Positions 17,277-25,380 of a stretch of 64,000 nucleotides of DNA are shown here, piece by piece. How positions within the stretch are numbered: the stretch's first letter is position 1; every line of letters begins with the position of its first letter. The DNA is taken from the NCBI RefSeq assembly GCF_009380215.1, contig NZ_WHUG01000007.1:62001-126000 (forward strand). The letters are read 5' to 3'. This DNA is from Rugamonas aquatica (GTDB lineage Bacteria; Pseudomonadota; Gammaproteobacteria; Burkholderiales; Burkholderiaceae_D). A program made the position numbers and the translations under genes. A model generated the notes under the pieces. It worked only from the letters and a program-made list of their open reading frames with translations. It was not told the DNA's origin and did not search any database.

Positions 17277-18167
17277 ATGAGCTCCGCCAATCTGTTCCGC
17301 CTGATCTTCCTCGCCGCCATCTGGGGCGGTTCCTTCCTGTTCATGCGCATCGCCGCGCCGGTGCTGGGCGCCGCCGTGTTGATCGAATACCGCGTGCTGT
17401 TTGCGTCGCTGTTCCTGGCCGTGATCGCGCTGGTGCTGAAAAAGCCGCTGAACCTGCGCCAGCACTGGCAGCACTACCTGATACTCGGCCTGTTCAACTC
17501 CGCGCTGCCGTTCCTGATGTTCGCCTTCGCCGCGCGCACGCTGTCGGCCTCCCTGCTGGCCGTGCTGAACGCCACCACGCCGCTGTGGGGCACGCTGATC
17601 GGCGCCATCTGGACCCGCCACATGGTCAGCGCCAAGGTGATGCTCGGCCTGGTGCTGGGCGCTTGTGGCGTGGCGCTGCTGGTCGGTTTCGACCATGTCA
17701 GCACCAAGCCCGGCGCCGGCATCGCCATCGCCGCCGTGCTGTTCGCGTCCTTCAACTACGGCATCGCCAGCAACTACGCCAAGCAGGCAAAGACGGTCGA
17801 ACCGTTCTCCAACGCGCACGGTTCGATGTGGGCCTCCACGCTGCTGGTGCTGCCGGCGCTGCCCTTCTTCCCCGCCCCCGGCGAACCGACCATCGGCATC
17901 ATGGGCGCCGTGCTGGCATTGGGTGTGCTGTGCAGCGGCGTGGCTTACCTGATCTACTTCCGTTTGATCCAGGATGTCGGCCCTTCGTCGGCGCTGACCG
18001 TCACCTTCCTCAGCCCACTGTTCGGCATCCTGTGGGGCATGCTGTTCCTCGGCGAGAGCGTAGGCTGGTACACCTTCGTCGGCGCAGCGATCGTCATCAC
18101 CGGCACCGCGCTGGTGACGGGCTTCCGTCCCAGCTTCGGCTTCCTGAACAAGGCCAAGACCGCGTGA
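17277..18167 (+). CDS. EamA/DMT family transporter
   Basis: The product is 296 residues with about ten hydrophobic helices in two EamA halves; the first opens LIFLAAIWGGSFLFMRIA and the second contains GVLCSGVAYLIYFRLI. DMT-superfamily proteins export amino acids, metabolites or drugs across the inner membrane; the substrate cannot be inferred. Its stop overlaps the GTG start of the AlkA gene, which suggests co-transcription. Confidence 0.9.
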   Translation: MSSANLFRLIFLAAIWGGSFLFMRIAAPVLGAAVLIEYRVLFASLFLAVIALVLKKPLNLRQHWQHYLILGLFNSALPFLMFAFAARTLSASLLAVLNATTPLWGTLIGAIWTRHMVSAKVMLGLVLGACGVALLVGFDHVSTKPGAGIAIAAVLFASFNYGIASNYAKQAKTVEPFSNAHGSMWASTLLVLPALPFFPAPGEPTIGIMGAVLALGVLCSGVAYLIYFRLIQDVGPSSALTVTFLSPLFGILWGMLFLGESVGWYTFVGAAIVITGTALVTGFRPSFGFLNKAKTA

Positions 18168-19069
18168 AGCCCTTTACTCTGGCCCTGCCGGCCAACTACC
18201 GGCTGCACGACGTACTGGCCTTCCACAGCCGCGACGCCGAAAGCGTGGCCGAGGAAGTCAGCCCGGAGCGCCTGCGCAAGGGCATGCTGATCGCCGGCGT
18301 GCCGGTGGTGCTGGAGATCGTCCCCGACCACGTCGCCGCGCCCACCAGCGCCAGCTGCACCGTGCATGCTGACGGCAAGCTGTCTCCGGCCGCGCAGGAG
18401 CAGGTGCGCGAGGCGGCGTTGAGCATCCTCGGACTGCGCATCGATCCCGAACCGTTCAGCGCCTTCGCCGCCAGGGACAAGATGTTCGGCCCGCTGACGC
18501 GCGCGCAACCGGGCCTGCGCATCGTGCAATCGGCCACCGTGTTCGAGGCGCTGACGTGGGCCATCATCGGCCAGCAGATCAACCTGTCGTTCGCGATATC
18601 GTTGCGGCGCACCTTCATCCTGCAAGCGGGCCGGCAGCACAGCAGCGGCTTGTGGTGCTACCCCGCCGCAGCCGATGCGGCCAGGCTGCAAATCGACGAC
18701 CTGACCAGCCGCAAATTCTCGCGCGCGAAAGCGGAAACGCTGCTGCGCCTGGCCGGCCTGGTCGCCAGCGGCGAGCTGCCGCTGGAGCTGTCGCCATCGA
18801 ACAGTATCGAGCAGGTGTCTGCCGCGCTGCTGGCCGTCAAAGGCATCGGCCCGTGGACCGTCAACTACGGCCTGCTGCGCGGCTACGGCTACGCCGACTG
18901 TTCGCTGCACGGCGACGTCGCCATCCGCGCCGCGCTGCAAGCCCTGCTCGGCGAAGAGACCAAGCCGGATATGCCGCGCACCGAAAAAATCCTGGCCAAG
19001 TACAGCCCTCACCGCACCATGGCCGCCGCCCACCTGTGGGCCAGCCTGCATCCGCGCTCCCCGGATTAA
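18164..19069 (+). CDS. AlkA-type DNA-3-methyladenine glycosylase II
   Basis: The product is 301 residues from a GTG at 18164 that overlaps the stop of the transporter gene. The C-terminal half is a helix-hairpin-helix GPD glycosylase domain: LLAVKGIGPWTVNYGLLRGYG carries the hairpin, and the following DCSLHGDVAIR supplies the catalytic aspartate. The N-terminal part matches the AlkA N-terminal domain. It removes alkylated bases in base-excision repair. An upstream in-frame extension to 17585 overlaps the transporter and was rejected. Confidence 0.88.
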   Translation: MKPFTLALPANYRLHDVLAFHSRDAESVAEEVSPERLRKGMLIAGVPVVLEIVPDHVAAPTSASCTVHADGKLSPAAQEQVREAALSILGLRIDPEPFSAFAARDKMFGPLTRAQPGLRIVQSATVFEALTWAIIGQQINLSFAISLRRTFILQAGRQHSSGLWCYPAAADAARLQIDDLTSRKFSRAKAETLLRLAGLVASGELPLELSPSNSIEQVSAALLAVKGIGPWTVNYGLLRGYGYADCSLHGDVAIRAALQALLGEETKPDMPRTEKILAKYSPHRTMAAAHLWASLHPRSPD

Positions 19070-19080
19070 GATTTTGCTTG

Positions 19081-19103
19081 AGCCTGACGCTGCGTCAGGC
19101 TTT
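19081..19103 (+). terminator. Weak hairpin terminator after the AlkA gene
   Basis: AGCCTGACG pairs with CGTCAGGCT around a three-base loop and is followed by only two or three T residues. A short stem of nine pairs supports a terminator, but the T-run is poor. Confidence 0.5.
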
Positions 19104-19135
19104 ACGCTGCCTGCATTATCCTGAAGGAGTATGCA

Positions 19136-20002
19136 ATGCAGCTATCGCCCCTCGGCCACCTGGCCGGCCCCAAGCCCAGCGCCTGGATGACCGCCACCCT
19201 GCGCGCCGCGCATCAACTGTTCGACCAGCCGCTGATCCTGCGCGATACGGTGTCCCTGCGCATCCTGGGCGCCGAGCGTGAAGCCGCTTTGCACGCTGAC
19301 GAGGAACGCCAGCGCCATCCGCTGGCCGTAGCCATGCGCGCCACGCTGGTGGTGCGCGCGCGTCTGGCCGAAGACAGCTGGCAGGCCGCGCATAGTCAAG
19401 GCGTGAATCAGTACGTCATCCTCGGCGCCGGCCTCGATACCTACGCCTATCGCGCCGACTGCCTGCCGACCGCGCAGCTGTACGAAGTCGACCTGCCCGC
19501 CATGCAGCAGTGGAAGCGCGACTGCCTGCGCGCAGCGGACATCGCGGAGCCGGCATCGCTGCACTACGTCGCCACCGATTTCGAACACAGCTCGCTGAGC
19601 GACGACCTGCAACAGGCAGGCCTGGACGATGATGCGCCGACATGCTTCTCCTGGCTGGGCGTCACCATGTACCTGCGGCCGGACGCCGTGATGAACACTT
19701 TGCAGGATATCGCCGCCTACCCGCAGGGCACCAGCATCGTGTTCGACTACTGCGTGCACGCCGACCAGTTGACGGAGCCCGAACGCATGGGCCTTCAGGT
19801 CGTGACGACCGCGCTCGCGGCGCAGGGCGAACATCTGCTCAGCGCCTTCGCGCCGCAGCAACTGGAGCACATGCTGCGCCACTACGGCTTCAGCCAGGTC
19901 GAACACTTCGGCGCGCAGGAACTCACCGAACGCTATCTCGCCGACCGCATCGACGGCCTGCGCTTGAGCGGCATCTTCCGCATGGTCAGGGCGACGGTGT
20001 GA
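19136..20002 (+). CDS. Class I SAM-dependent methyltransferase (leucine carboxyl methyltransferase-like)
   Basis: The product is 288 residues. The SAM-binding core reads QYVILGAGLDTYAYR followed by the acidic loop YEVDLPAMQQWKR, a pattern typical of the PPM1/leucine carboxyl methyltransferase-like superfamily used for many small-molecule methyltransferases. The substrate is unknown. Its stop codon overlaps the GTG start of accD (GTGTGA), indicating translational coupling. AAGGAG lies upstream of the ATG. Confidence 0.85.
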   Translation: MQLSPLGHLAGPKPSAWMTATLRAAHQLFDQPLILRDTVSLRILGAEREAALHADEERQRHPLAVAMRATLVVRARLAEDSWQAAHSQGVNQYVILGAGLDTYAYRADCLPTAQLYEVDLPAMQQWKRDCLRAADIAEPASLHYVATDFEHSSLSDDLQQAGLDDDAPTCFSWLGVTMYLRPDAVMNTLQDIAAYPQGTSIVFDYCVHADQLTEPERMGLQVVTTALAAQGEHLLSAFAPQQLEHMLRHYGFSQVEHFGAQELTERYLADRIDGLRLSGIFRMVRATV

Positions 20003-20868
20003 GCTGGCTGGAACGACTCCTCCCGCCGCACATCAAGCGCGGCGGCGAACAGCGGCAGTCCATCCCTTCCGGCCTGTGGCTCAAGTGTCCGGCTTGCGAT
20101 GCGGTACTGTACCGCGCAGACCTGGAAGCGAATCTGCATGTCTGCCCCAAATGCAGCCATCATCTGCGCATCAGGGCGCGCGCACGCCTAGATGCGCTGC
20201 TGGACATCGGCGGCCGGCATGAAATCGGCCAGGAAGTACTGCCCGTCGACACGCTGAAATTCAAAGGCAGCAAGAGCTATCCCGAACGTCTGAAGGCGGC
20301 GATGGAAGCCACCGGCGAAACCGACGCCATGATCGTCATCAGCGGCGCCATCCTGTCAGTACCGGTGGTGGTAGCGTGCTTCGAGTTCGACTTCATGGGC
20401 GGTTCGATGGGCGCGGTGGTGGGCGAGCGCTTTGTGCGCGGCGTGCAGGCGGCGATCGACCAGCATGTGCCCTTCATCTGCATCACCGCCAGCGGCGGCG
20501 CGCGCATGCAGGAGGGGCTGATGTCGCTGATGCAGATGGCGAAGACCACCGCCATGCTGACCAAGCTGGCGGAAAAGAAGCTGCCCTTCGTGTCGGTGCT
20601 GACCGATCCGACTTCGGGCGGCATCTCGGCCTCGTTCTGCTTCCTGGGCGATCTGGTGCTGGCCGAGCCGAAGGCGCTGATCGCCTTCACCGGCGCGCGC
20701 GTCATCAAGAGCACGCTGGGCGTGACGCTGCCTGAGGGCTACCAGCGGCCCGAGTTCTTGCTCGAACGCGGCGCCATCGACATGATCGTCGACCGCCGCA
20801 CCATGCGCGCCGAGCTGGCCGCGCTCCTGGCGCTGCTGCTGAAACTGCCGAAGGATGCACTGGCCTGA
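19999..20868 (+). CDS. accD: Acetyl-CoA carboxylase carboxyltransferase beta subunit (AccD-like, divergent copy)
   Basis: The product is 289 residues, normal for AccD. The start is GTG at 19999, giving VSWLERLLPPHIK, a good match to the usual AccD opening. A four-cysteine zinc ribbon is near the N-terminus (CPACDAVLYR then CPKC). The carboxyltransferase core contains FEFDFMGGSMGAVVGERFVRG, SGGARMQEG and LTDPTSGGISASF. The usual GPRVIEQT motif is changed to GARVIKST. The gene is not beside trpA and folC, the common place for accD in betaproteobacteria, so it may be a second copy. It is coupled to the methyltransferase gene upstream. Confidence 0.87.
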   Translation: MSWLERLLPPHIKRGGEQRQSIPSGLWLKCPACDAVLYRADLEANLHVCPKCSHHLRIRARARLDALLDIGGRHEIGQEVLPVDTLKFKGSKSYPERLKAAMEATGETDAMIVISGAILSVPVVVACFEFDFMGGSMGAVVGERFVRGVQAAIDQHVPFICITASGGARMQEGLMSLMQMAKTTAMLTKLAEKKLPFVSVLTDPTSGGISASFCFLGDLVLAEPKALIAFTGARVIKSTLGVTLPEGYQRPEFLLERGAIDMIVDRRTMRAELAALLALLLKLPKDALA

Positions 20869-20897
20869 GACAGCGCGGCTGTCGTACACTAGCGCGC

Positions 20898-21938
20898 ATG
20901 AAAGAACATCGCGACCGCGCCGTCTTGAAAATCGGCGAACTGGCCACGCGCACCGGCCTGACGGTGCGCGCGCTGCACCACTACGACAGCATCGGCCTGC
21001 TGACGCCATCGGCGCGCGCGGATTCCGGCTACCGCCTGTACAACCGCGATGATGTCGCACGCCTGCATCAGATCCAGGCGCTGCGGCGCTTCGGCATGTC
21101 GCTGGCCGACATCGCCACCTTCCTCGCCAGCCCGGACGCGCCCTTCGCCGACATCGTCGCGCAGCAGATCGATGCGCTGGGCAGGGAGATCGCGCAAGCC
21201 AGCGCCTTGCGCGACAAGCTGTCGCAACTGCACCGGCAATTGGCCGATGGTGACGAGCCGGATCTGGAGGCGTGGCTGTCGGCGCTGACGCTGATGGGGC
21301 TCTACGAAAAATACTTCACCAAGGACGAGTTGAAGCGCCTGCCCTTCTGGCAGCAGGATGCGCGCCGCAACAGCGGGTGGTCCACGCTGGTCGGGCAGAT
21401 CCAGGCCTTGATGGATCAAGGCGTGCCAACCAGCAGCGAGCAGGCGCGCGAACTGTCGGAGCGCTGGATGCTGATGCTCGAACGCGATACGGCCGCCAAT
21501 CCCGATTTCGTCCGACGGCTGGGCATCATGATGGAGGTCGAGCCGTCGGCGCAGCAGCACACAGGCGTCACGCCGCAGCTGAAGCACTACATGGCCGACG
21601 CGTTCGGCGAGCACAAGCTGGCGCTGTATGCGCGCTATCTGGACGTCGATGAGTTGGAACGTCTGCGGGCCGGTATCTCCAGCCATGTGCCGGAGTGGAT
21701 GGCGTTGATTGCGGCGGTCCATCAGCACATGGAGAGCGGCGCGGCGCCGGGCGACGCGACCTCGCAGGAGCTGGCGCGCGAGTGGATGACGCTGTTCCGC
21801 ATCCGCATCGGCGACAACCCTGCCACGCTGGCGAAGATCCGCCACGCGCACGAACAGGAACCGCGCCTGCTGACCGGCACCTGGATCACACCCGCCATGC
21901 TCGATTTCATCCGCCTATCCTACGCTGCGGCGGTTTGA
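20898..21938 (+). CDS. MerR family regulator with TipAS-like antibiotic-binding region
   Basis: The product is 346 residues. The N-terminal MerR winged-helix domain shows KIGELATRTGLTVRALHHYD and YRLYNRDDVARLHQIQALR, followed by a coiled-coil linker (about 75-125). The remaining 220 residues are helical, with two related blocks that resemble the TipAS drug-binding fold. Such proteins act as drug-responsive activators; the ligand is not known. It lies downstream of accD on the same strand with a 29-base gap. Confidence 0.85.
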   Translation: MKEHRDRAVLKIGELATRTGLTVRALHHYDSIGLLTPSARADSGYRLYNRDDVARLHQIQALRRFGMSLADIATFLASPDAPFADIVAQQIDALGREIAQASALRDKLSQLHRQLADGDEPDLEAWLSALTLMGLYEKYFTKDELKRLPFWQQDARRNSGWSTLVGQIQALMDQGVPTSSEQARELSERWMLMLERDTAANPDFVRRLGIMMEVEPSAQQHTGVTPQLKHYMADAFGEHKLALYARYLDVDELERLRAGISSHVPEWMALIAAVHQHMESGAAPGDATSQELAREWMTLFRIRIGDNPATLAKIRHAHEQEPRLLTGTWITPAMLDFIRLSYAAAV

Positions 21939-21953
21939 TTCGGCGTAAAGTAA
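21934..21953 (+). promoter_or_regulatory. Repeated promoter-like element upstream of DUF29 gene 1
   Basis: TTTGATTCGGCGTAAAGTAA starts at the end of the MerR gene. The identical 20 bases recur at 22432-22451 before the second DUF29 gene, and a shorter form CGGTGTAAAGTAA is at 23175-23187 before the NUDIX gene. TAAAGT could be a -10 hexamer, but no -35 is evident. Confidence 0.55.
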
Positions 21954-21989
21954 AGGTCCACACAACGCCTACGCTAGCGGAGGTGCCCC

Positions 21990-22430
21990 ATGGACGATCA
22001 CATCGACAGCGACTACGAACGCGATTTTCTCGTCTGGACCGAAGCCCAGGTAGCGCTGCTGCGCGCACGGAAGTTTGAGCAGCTGGATTTGGAAAACGTC
22101 ATCGAAGAACTCGAAGCCGTGGCCAGACGAGACAAACGCGAAGTCGCGCATCGTATGGAGAAGCTGCTGACGCATCTGCTGAAATGCAGGGTTCAGCCCG
22201 AACGCATCAGCAACAGCTGGCGCAGGACGATCAGCGAGCAACGCAAGCAAATTGCCCGCATCTTGAAAGACATGCCCAGCCTGCGCCCCGTGCTCGACCA
22301 CTACATCGCAGACAGCTATCCCGACGCGATCAAACAAGCAGCCCGCGAAACGCATCTACCGCCAAGCAGCTTCCCACAGCAGAATCCCTACACGACCGAG
22401 CAAATACTCGACGAGGATTTCCTCCCCTAG
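21990..22430 (+). CDS. DUF29 domain protein, first tandem copy
   Basis: The product is 146 residues, entirely helical, opening MDDHIDSDYERDFLVWTEAQ and containing QLDLENVIEELEAV, which is the characteristic DUF29 block. No enzyme motif is visible. The family is common in cyanobacteria and proteobacteria and has no assigned function. A near-identical-length paralogue follows directly. GGAGG precedes the ATG by seven bases. Confidence 0.85.
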   Translation: MDDHIDSDYERDFLVWTEAQVALLRARKFEQLDLENVIEELEAVARRDKREVAHRMEKLLTHLLKCRVQPERISNSWRRTISEQRKQIARILKDMPSLRPVLDHYIADSYPDAIKQAARETHLPPSSFPQQNPYTTEQILDEDFLP

Positions 22431-22431
22431 C

Positions 22432-22451
22432 TTTGATTCGGCGTAAAGTAA
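22432..22451 (+). promoter_or_regulatory. Second copy of the promoter-like element, upstream of DUF29 gene 2
   Basis: The 20 bases match 21934-21953 exactly, so the duplication that produced the second DUF29 gene included the upstream control region. The start-codon context GGTGCCCCATGGACGATCAC is also kept. Confidence 0.6.
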
Positions 22452-22488
22452 TAGTCCTCATCGCGCCCTAACATCGCGAAGGTGCCCC

Positions 22489-22929
22489 ATGGACGATCAC
22501 ATCAACAGCGACTACAAGACCGACATCCTTGCGTGGATCAACCACCAAGTGGAACTGCTGCGCGCCCGCAGGCTGGACGAGCTGGATCTGGAAAATCTCA
22601 TCGAAGAAATCGCGTGCATGGGTATCGATTTGAAGCACGAACTGGAACACCGCATGGAACTGCTGATCATGCACCTGCTGAAGTGCAAGTACCAGCGCGA
22701 GCGTATCTCCGGCAGCTGGCGCGGGACCATCCGCGAACAACGCCGCAGGATCGCCCGCCTGCTCAAAGACGCCCCCAGCCTGGCCCGCACCGTCGACGAT
22801 TACCTGGACGAGAGCTACACAGCAGCCGCCGCGCGCGCGGCCGATGAAACCGGGTTGCCCCCGGCAACATTCCCGCCGGCGACCCCGTTCAGCAAACAAC
22901 AAGTCTTCGATCCCGACTTTTTGCCATGA
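22489..22929 (+). CDS. DUF29 domain protein, second tandem copy
   Basis: The product is 146 residues, the same length as its neighbour, with the same opening (MDDHINSDYKTDILAWINHQ) and DUF29 block (LDLENLIEEIACM). The two proteins have diverged considerably inside, so the duplication is not recent. Each ends in a D-F-L-P motif. The function is unknown. The gene is followed by a terminator shared with the converging initiator tRNA gene. Confidence 0.85.
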   Translation: MDDHINSDYKTDILAWINHQVELLRARRLDELDLENLIEEIACMGIDLKHELEHRMELLIMHLLKCKYQRERISGSWRGTIREQRRRIARLLKDAPSLARTVDDYLDESYTAAAARAADETGLPPATFPPATPFSKQQVFDPDFLP

Positions 22930-22933
22930 AAAC

Positions 22934-22971
22934 GAAAAAGCCGCTGATACCTGACGGTATCAACGGCTTCA
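22934..22971. terminator. Bidirectional terminator between DUF29 gene 2 and tRNA-fMet
   Basis: AAGCCG-C-TGATACC pairs with GGTATCA-A-CGGCTT around a TGAC loop. AAAAA lies on the left, so the minus-strand transcript of the tRNA gene ends in a T-run after GGCTT; the plus-strand side has only a modest T content. Confidence 0.8.
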
Positions 22972-22975
22972 AATT

Positions 22976-23052
22976 TGGTTGCGGGGACAGGATTTGAACC
23001 TGTGACCTTCGGGTTATGAGCCCGACGAGCTGCCAGACTGCTCCACCCCGCG
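22976..23052 (-). tRNA. Initiator tRNA-fMet (CAT anticodon)
   Basis: The gene is 77 bases on the minus strand with an encoded 3' CCA. The anticodon loop is CTCATAA. Initiator marks are present: an unpaired C1-A72 at the acceptor end and three G-C pairs in the anticodon stem (GGG and CCC flanking the loop). T-arm sequence GGTTCAAATCC is normal. Confidence 0.97.
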
Positions 23053-23065
23053 TCTGTATGTACGT

Positions 23066-23094
23066 ATTATAGGGCAAATCCTTACGTTAGGCAA
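23066..23094 (-). promoter_or_regulatory. Sigma-70 promoter of the initiator tRNA gene
   Basis: On the minus strand TTGCCT and a consensus TATAAT are separated by exactly 17 bases. The -10 hexamer (23066-23071) lies 13 bases before the tRNA 5' end. Confidence 0.85.
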
Positions 23095-23225
23095 TATTAA
23101 TCCTGAAATCGGCCGCGATAGCCCGAATATATGTAGTTACCTATAGGCATAGGCCATGCCGCGCAGGCGACTATCGGTGTAAAGTAAGCACCGTGAGCCT
23201 ACATAACGACTTGAGCTATCCCCCT

Positions 23226-23801
23226 ATGAAATTCTGTTCCGAATGCGCCTCCCCCGTCAGCCTGTCCATCCCGGCCGGCGACAACCGCCCGCGCTATGTG
23301 TGCGGCAACTGCGCCACCATCCACTACCAGAACCCGAAAATGGTGCTGGGCTCCATCCCCGTGTGGGAAGGCGACGGCGAGCTGAAAGTCCTGCTGTGCA
23401 AGCGCGCGATCGAACCGCGCCACGGCTTCTGGACGCTGCCGGCCGGCTTCATGGAAAACAATGAGACCACCAGCGAGGCGGCTATCCGCGAAACCCAGGA
23501 AGAAGCCGGCGCCAACATCGAACTGGGCAAGCTGTTCACGCTGCTGAACGTGGCCCGCGTGCACCAGGTCCACATGTTCTACCTGGCCAAGCTGCTCGAC
23601 CTGGACTTCGCGCCCGGCGAGGAAAGCCTGGAAGTGCAATTGTTCACGGAAGCGGAAATCCCGTGGGACGACCTGGCCTTCCCCACCATCCGCACCACGC
23701 TGGAACTGTTCTTCGCCGACCGCGTCAAAATACGCGAGGGCGGCAGCTACGGCTTCCACACCCAGGATATCATCCGCAACATGCGCTCGGACCTGACGTA
23801 A
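23226..23801 (+). CDS. NUDIX hydrolase with N-terminal zinc ribbon
   Basis: The product is 191 residues from the ATG at 23226. A zinc ribbon with two cysteine pairs (CSECASPV and CGNCATIHY) opens the protein. The Nudix box G-x5-E-x7-REx-EE is seen in GFMENNETTSEAAIRETQEE. Such proteins hydrolyse nucleoside diphosphate derivatives such as NADH or ADP-ribose; this one resembles NUDIX proteins found before aat in betaproteobacteria. A GTG at 23193 is also in frame but lies only eight bases after the putative -10 element, which makes the ATG more likely. Neither has a strong ribosome binding site. Confidence 0.88.
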   Translation: MKFCSECASPVSLSIPAGDNRPRYVCGNCATIHYQNPKMVLGSIPVWEGDGELKVLLCKRAIEPRHGFWTLPAGFMENNETTSEAAIRETQEEAGANIELGKLFTLLNVARVHQVHMFYLAKLLDLDFAPGEESLEVQLFTEAEIPWDDLAFPTIRTTLELFFADRVKIREGGSYGFHTQDIIRNMRSDLT

Positions 23802-23816
23802 CGTGACGCTGTACCT

Positions 23817-24545
23817 ATGATTCCCTGGCTAGATCCCGACAGCCCCTTCCCCGACGTCGCCGAGGCGCTGACCACCGACGCACCCGGCCTGCTGGCGGCC
23901 GGCGCCGACCTGTCGCCGCAGCGCCTGCTGACGGCTTATCGTAACGGCATCTTTCCCTGGTTTTCCGAAGGCCAGCCCATCCTGTGGTGGAGCACCGATC
24001 CGCGCATGGTGCTGATGACGCAAAATTTCCGCATCTCGGACAGCCTGAAGAAAACCCTGCGCAAGGTCGAACGCGAGATGGCCAATGGCGGCCGCTGGCA
24101 GGTGCGCTTCGACACCGCCTTCGAACAGGTGATGCGCGCCTGCGCCGCCCCGCGCCGCGACGGCCCCGGCACCTGGATCTCGGAAGACATCATCGCCGGC
24201 TACACCGGCCTGCACAAACTCGGCTACGCCCACTCGGCCGAACTGTGGCTGGACGGCCAACTGGTCGGCGGCGCCTACGGCGTGTCGATAGGCCGCATGT
24301 TCTACGGCGAATCGATGTTCGCGCGCGTCACCGACGGTTCCAAGATCGCCTTGGCCTACCTGGTGCGCTTCCTGCGCGATCATGGCGTCGCGATGATCGA
24401 TTGCCAACAGGAGACCGGCCACCTGGCCTCGCTGGGCGCGTCGCCGATACCGCGCGCGCAATTCCTGGCGCATCTGCGCAACACAATTGAATTGCCTCAG
24501 ATCACCGAGTGGGAACCCATTGCACCGCTGGCTGCGGACAGTTAA
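23817..24545 (+). CDS. aat: Leucyl/phenylalanyl-tRNA-protein transferase
   Basis: The product is 242 residues, the usual Aat size. Recognisable blocks are AYRNGIFPWFSEGQPILWWS and GGAYGVSIGRMFYGESMF near the middle. The enzyme transfers leucine or phenylalanine to proteins with basic N-termini, marking them for ClpAP degradation. It is followed by bpt, which supplies a related N-end-rule activity, so the two form a small degradation-tagging unit. Confidence 0.97.
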   Translation: MIPWLDPDSPFPDVAEALTTDAPGLLAAGADLSPQRLLTAYRNGIFPWFSEGQPILWWSTDPRMVLMTQNFRISDSLKKTLRKVEREMANGGRWQVRFDTAFEQVMRACAAPRRDGPGTWISEDIIAGYTGLHKLGYAHSAELWLDGQLVGGAYGVSIGRMFYGESMFARVTDGSKIALAYLVRFLRDHGVAMIDCQQETGHLASLGASPIPRAQFLAHLRNTIELPQITEWEPIAPLAADS

Positions 24546-24619
24546 GCTAAAGGTGGCGAGCGCCGCTGCGAAAGTGGCGTTATCATAGGTATAAACAAAC
24601 CGCCCCCGATAGGACGTGC

Positions 24620-25348
24620 ATGACGCACCTGAACGATCTCCCTTTCGCGACGCTGCAGTTTTACACCACGGCGCCCTACCCTTGCAGCTATCTGGACGCG
24701 CGCCAGGCGCGCTCGCAGGTGGCGACGCCTTCACACCTGATCAACGCCGACGTCTATTCCGAACTGGTCAAGAACGGCTTCCGCCGCAGCGGCATCTTTA
24801 CTTATCGTCCATATTGCGACGGCTGCCAGGCCTGCATTCCGGTGCGCGTGGTGGCCGAGCAGTTCGCGCCCAACCGCGGCCAGCGCCGCGCGTGGAGCCG
24901 GCATGGCGACCTGACGGCGGGCGTCGCCACGCTGTCCTTCTCCGACGAACACTACGACCTCTACCTGCGCTACCAGAGCAAGCGCCACGCCGGCGGCGGC
25001 ATGGACCAGGACAGCCGCGACCAGTACGCGCAATTCCTGCTGCAAAGCCGCGTCAACACGCGGCTGGTGGAGTTCCGCGAGCCGGACGGCACGCTGCGCA
25101 TGATCAGCATCATCGACGTGCTGTCGGACGGGCTGTCGTCGGTCTACACCTTCTTCGATCCCGATGTCGAGGGCGCCTCCTACGGCACCTTCAACGTGCT
25201 GTGGCAGATCGCCCAGGCGCGCGAGCTGAAGCTGCCCTATGTCTACCTGGGCTACTGGATCAAGGAAAGTCCGAAAATGTCCTACAAAACCAACTTCAAA
25301 CCGCTGGAGGCGCGCATCAAGGGCGTGTGGAGCGTGCTGGACGCCTGA
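24620..25348 (+). CDS. bpt: Aspartate/glutamate leucyltransferase (Bpt family)
   Basis: The product is 242 residues. It carries the conserved cysteine-rich start region (TYRPYCDGCQACIPVRV) and the later blocks SSVYTFFDPD and LPYVYLGYWI. Bpt-type enzymes add leucine to proteins with N-terminal aspartate or glutamate and feed the ClpS/ClpAP pathway. The order aat-bpt-pyrD is common in betaproteobacteria. Older annotations call this arginyl-tRNA-protein transferase; the shorter bacterial form argues for leucyl transfer. Confidence 0.95.
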   Translation: MTHLNDLPFATLQFYTTAPYPCSYLDARQARSQVATPSHLINADVYSELVKNGFRRSGIFTYRPYCDGCQACIPVRVVAEQFAPNRGQRRAWSRHGDLTAGVATLSFSDEHYDLYLRYQSKRHAGGGMDQDSRDQYAQFLLQSRVNTRLVEFREPDGTLRMISIIDVLSDGLSSVYTFFDPDVEGASYGTFNVLWQIAQARELKLPYVYLGYWIKESPKMSYKTNFKPLEARIKGVWSVLDA

Positions 25349-25380
25349 TAAAATACGGGGAACGTCAACCTGAGCTCCCC

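Noticed and set aside
17585..18163. N-terminal extension of the AlkA gene
   Set aside because: It lies out of frame within the EamA transporter gene; the GTG at 18164 gives the normal AlkA length.
22889..23077. Short minus-strand frame across the initiator tRNA
   Set aside because: It is a translation of the tRNA gene itself and its terminator.
24616..25380. N-terminal extension of pyrD
   Set aside because: It is the mirror of bpt in another frame; PyrD homology begins at the ATG at 25381.
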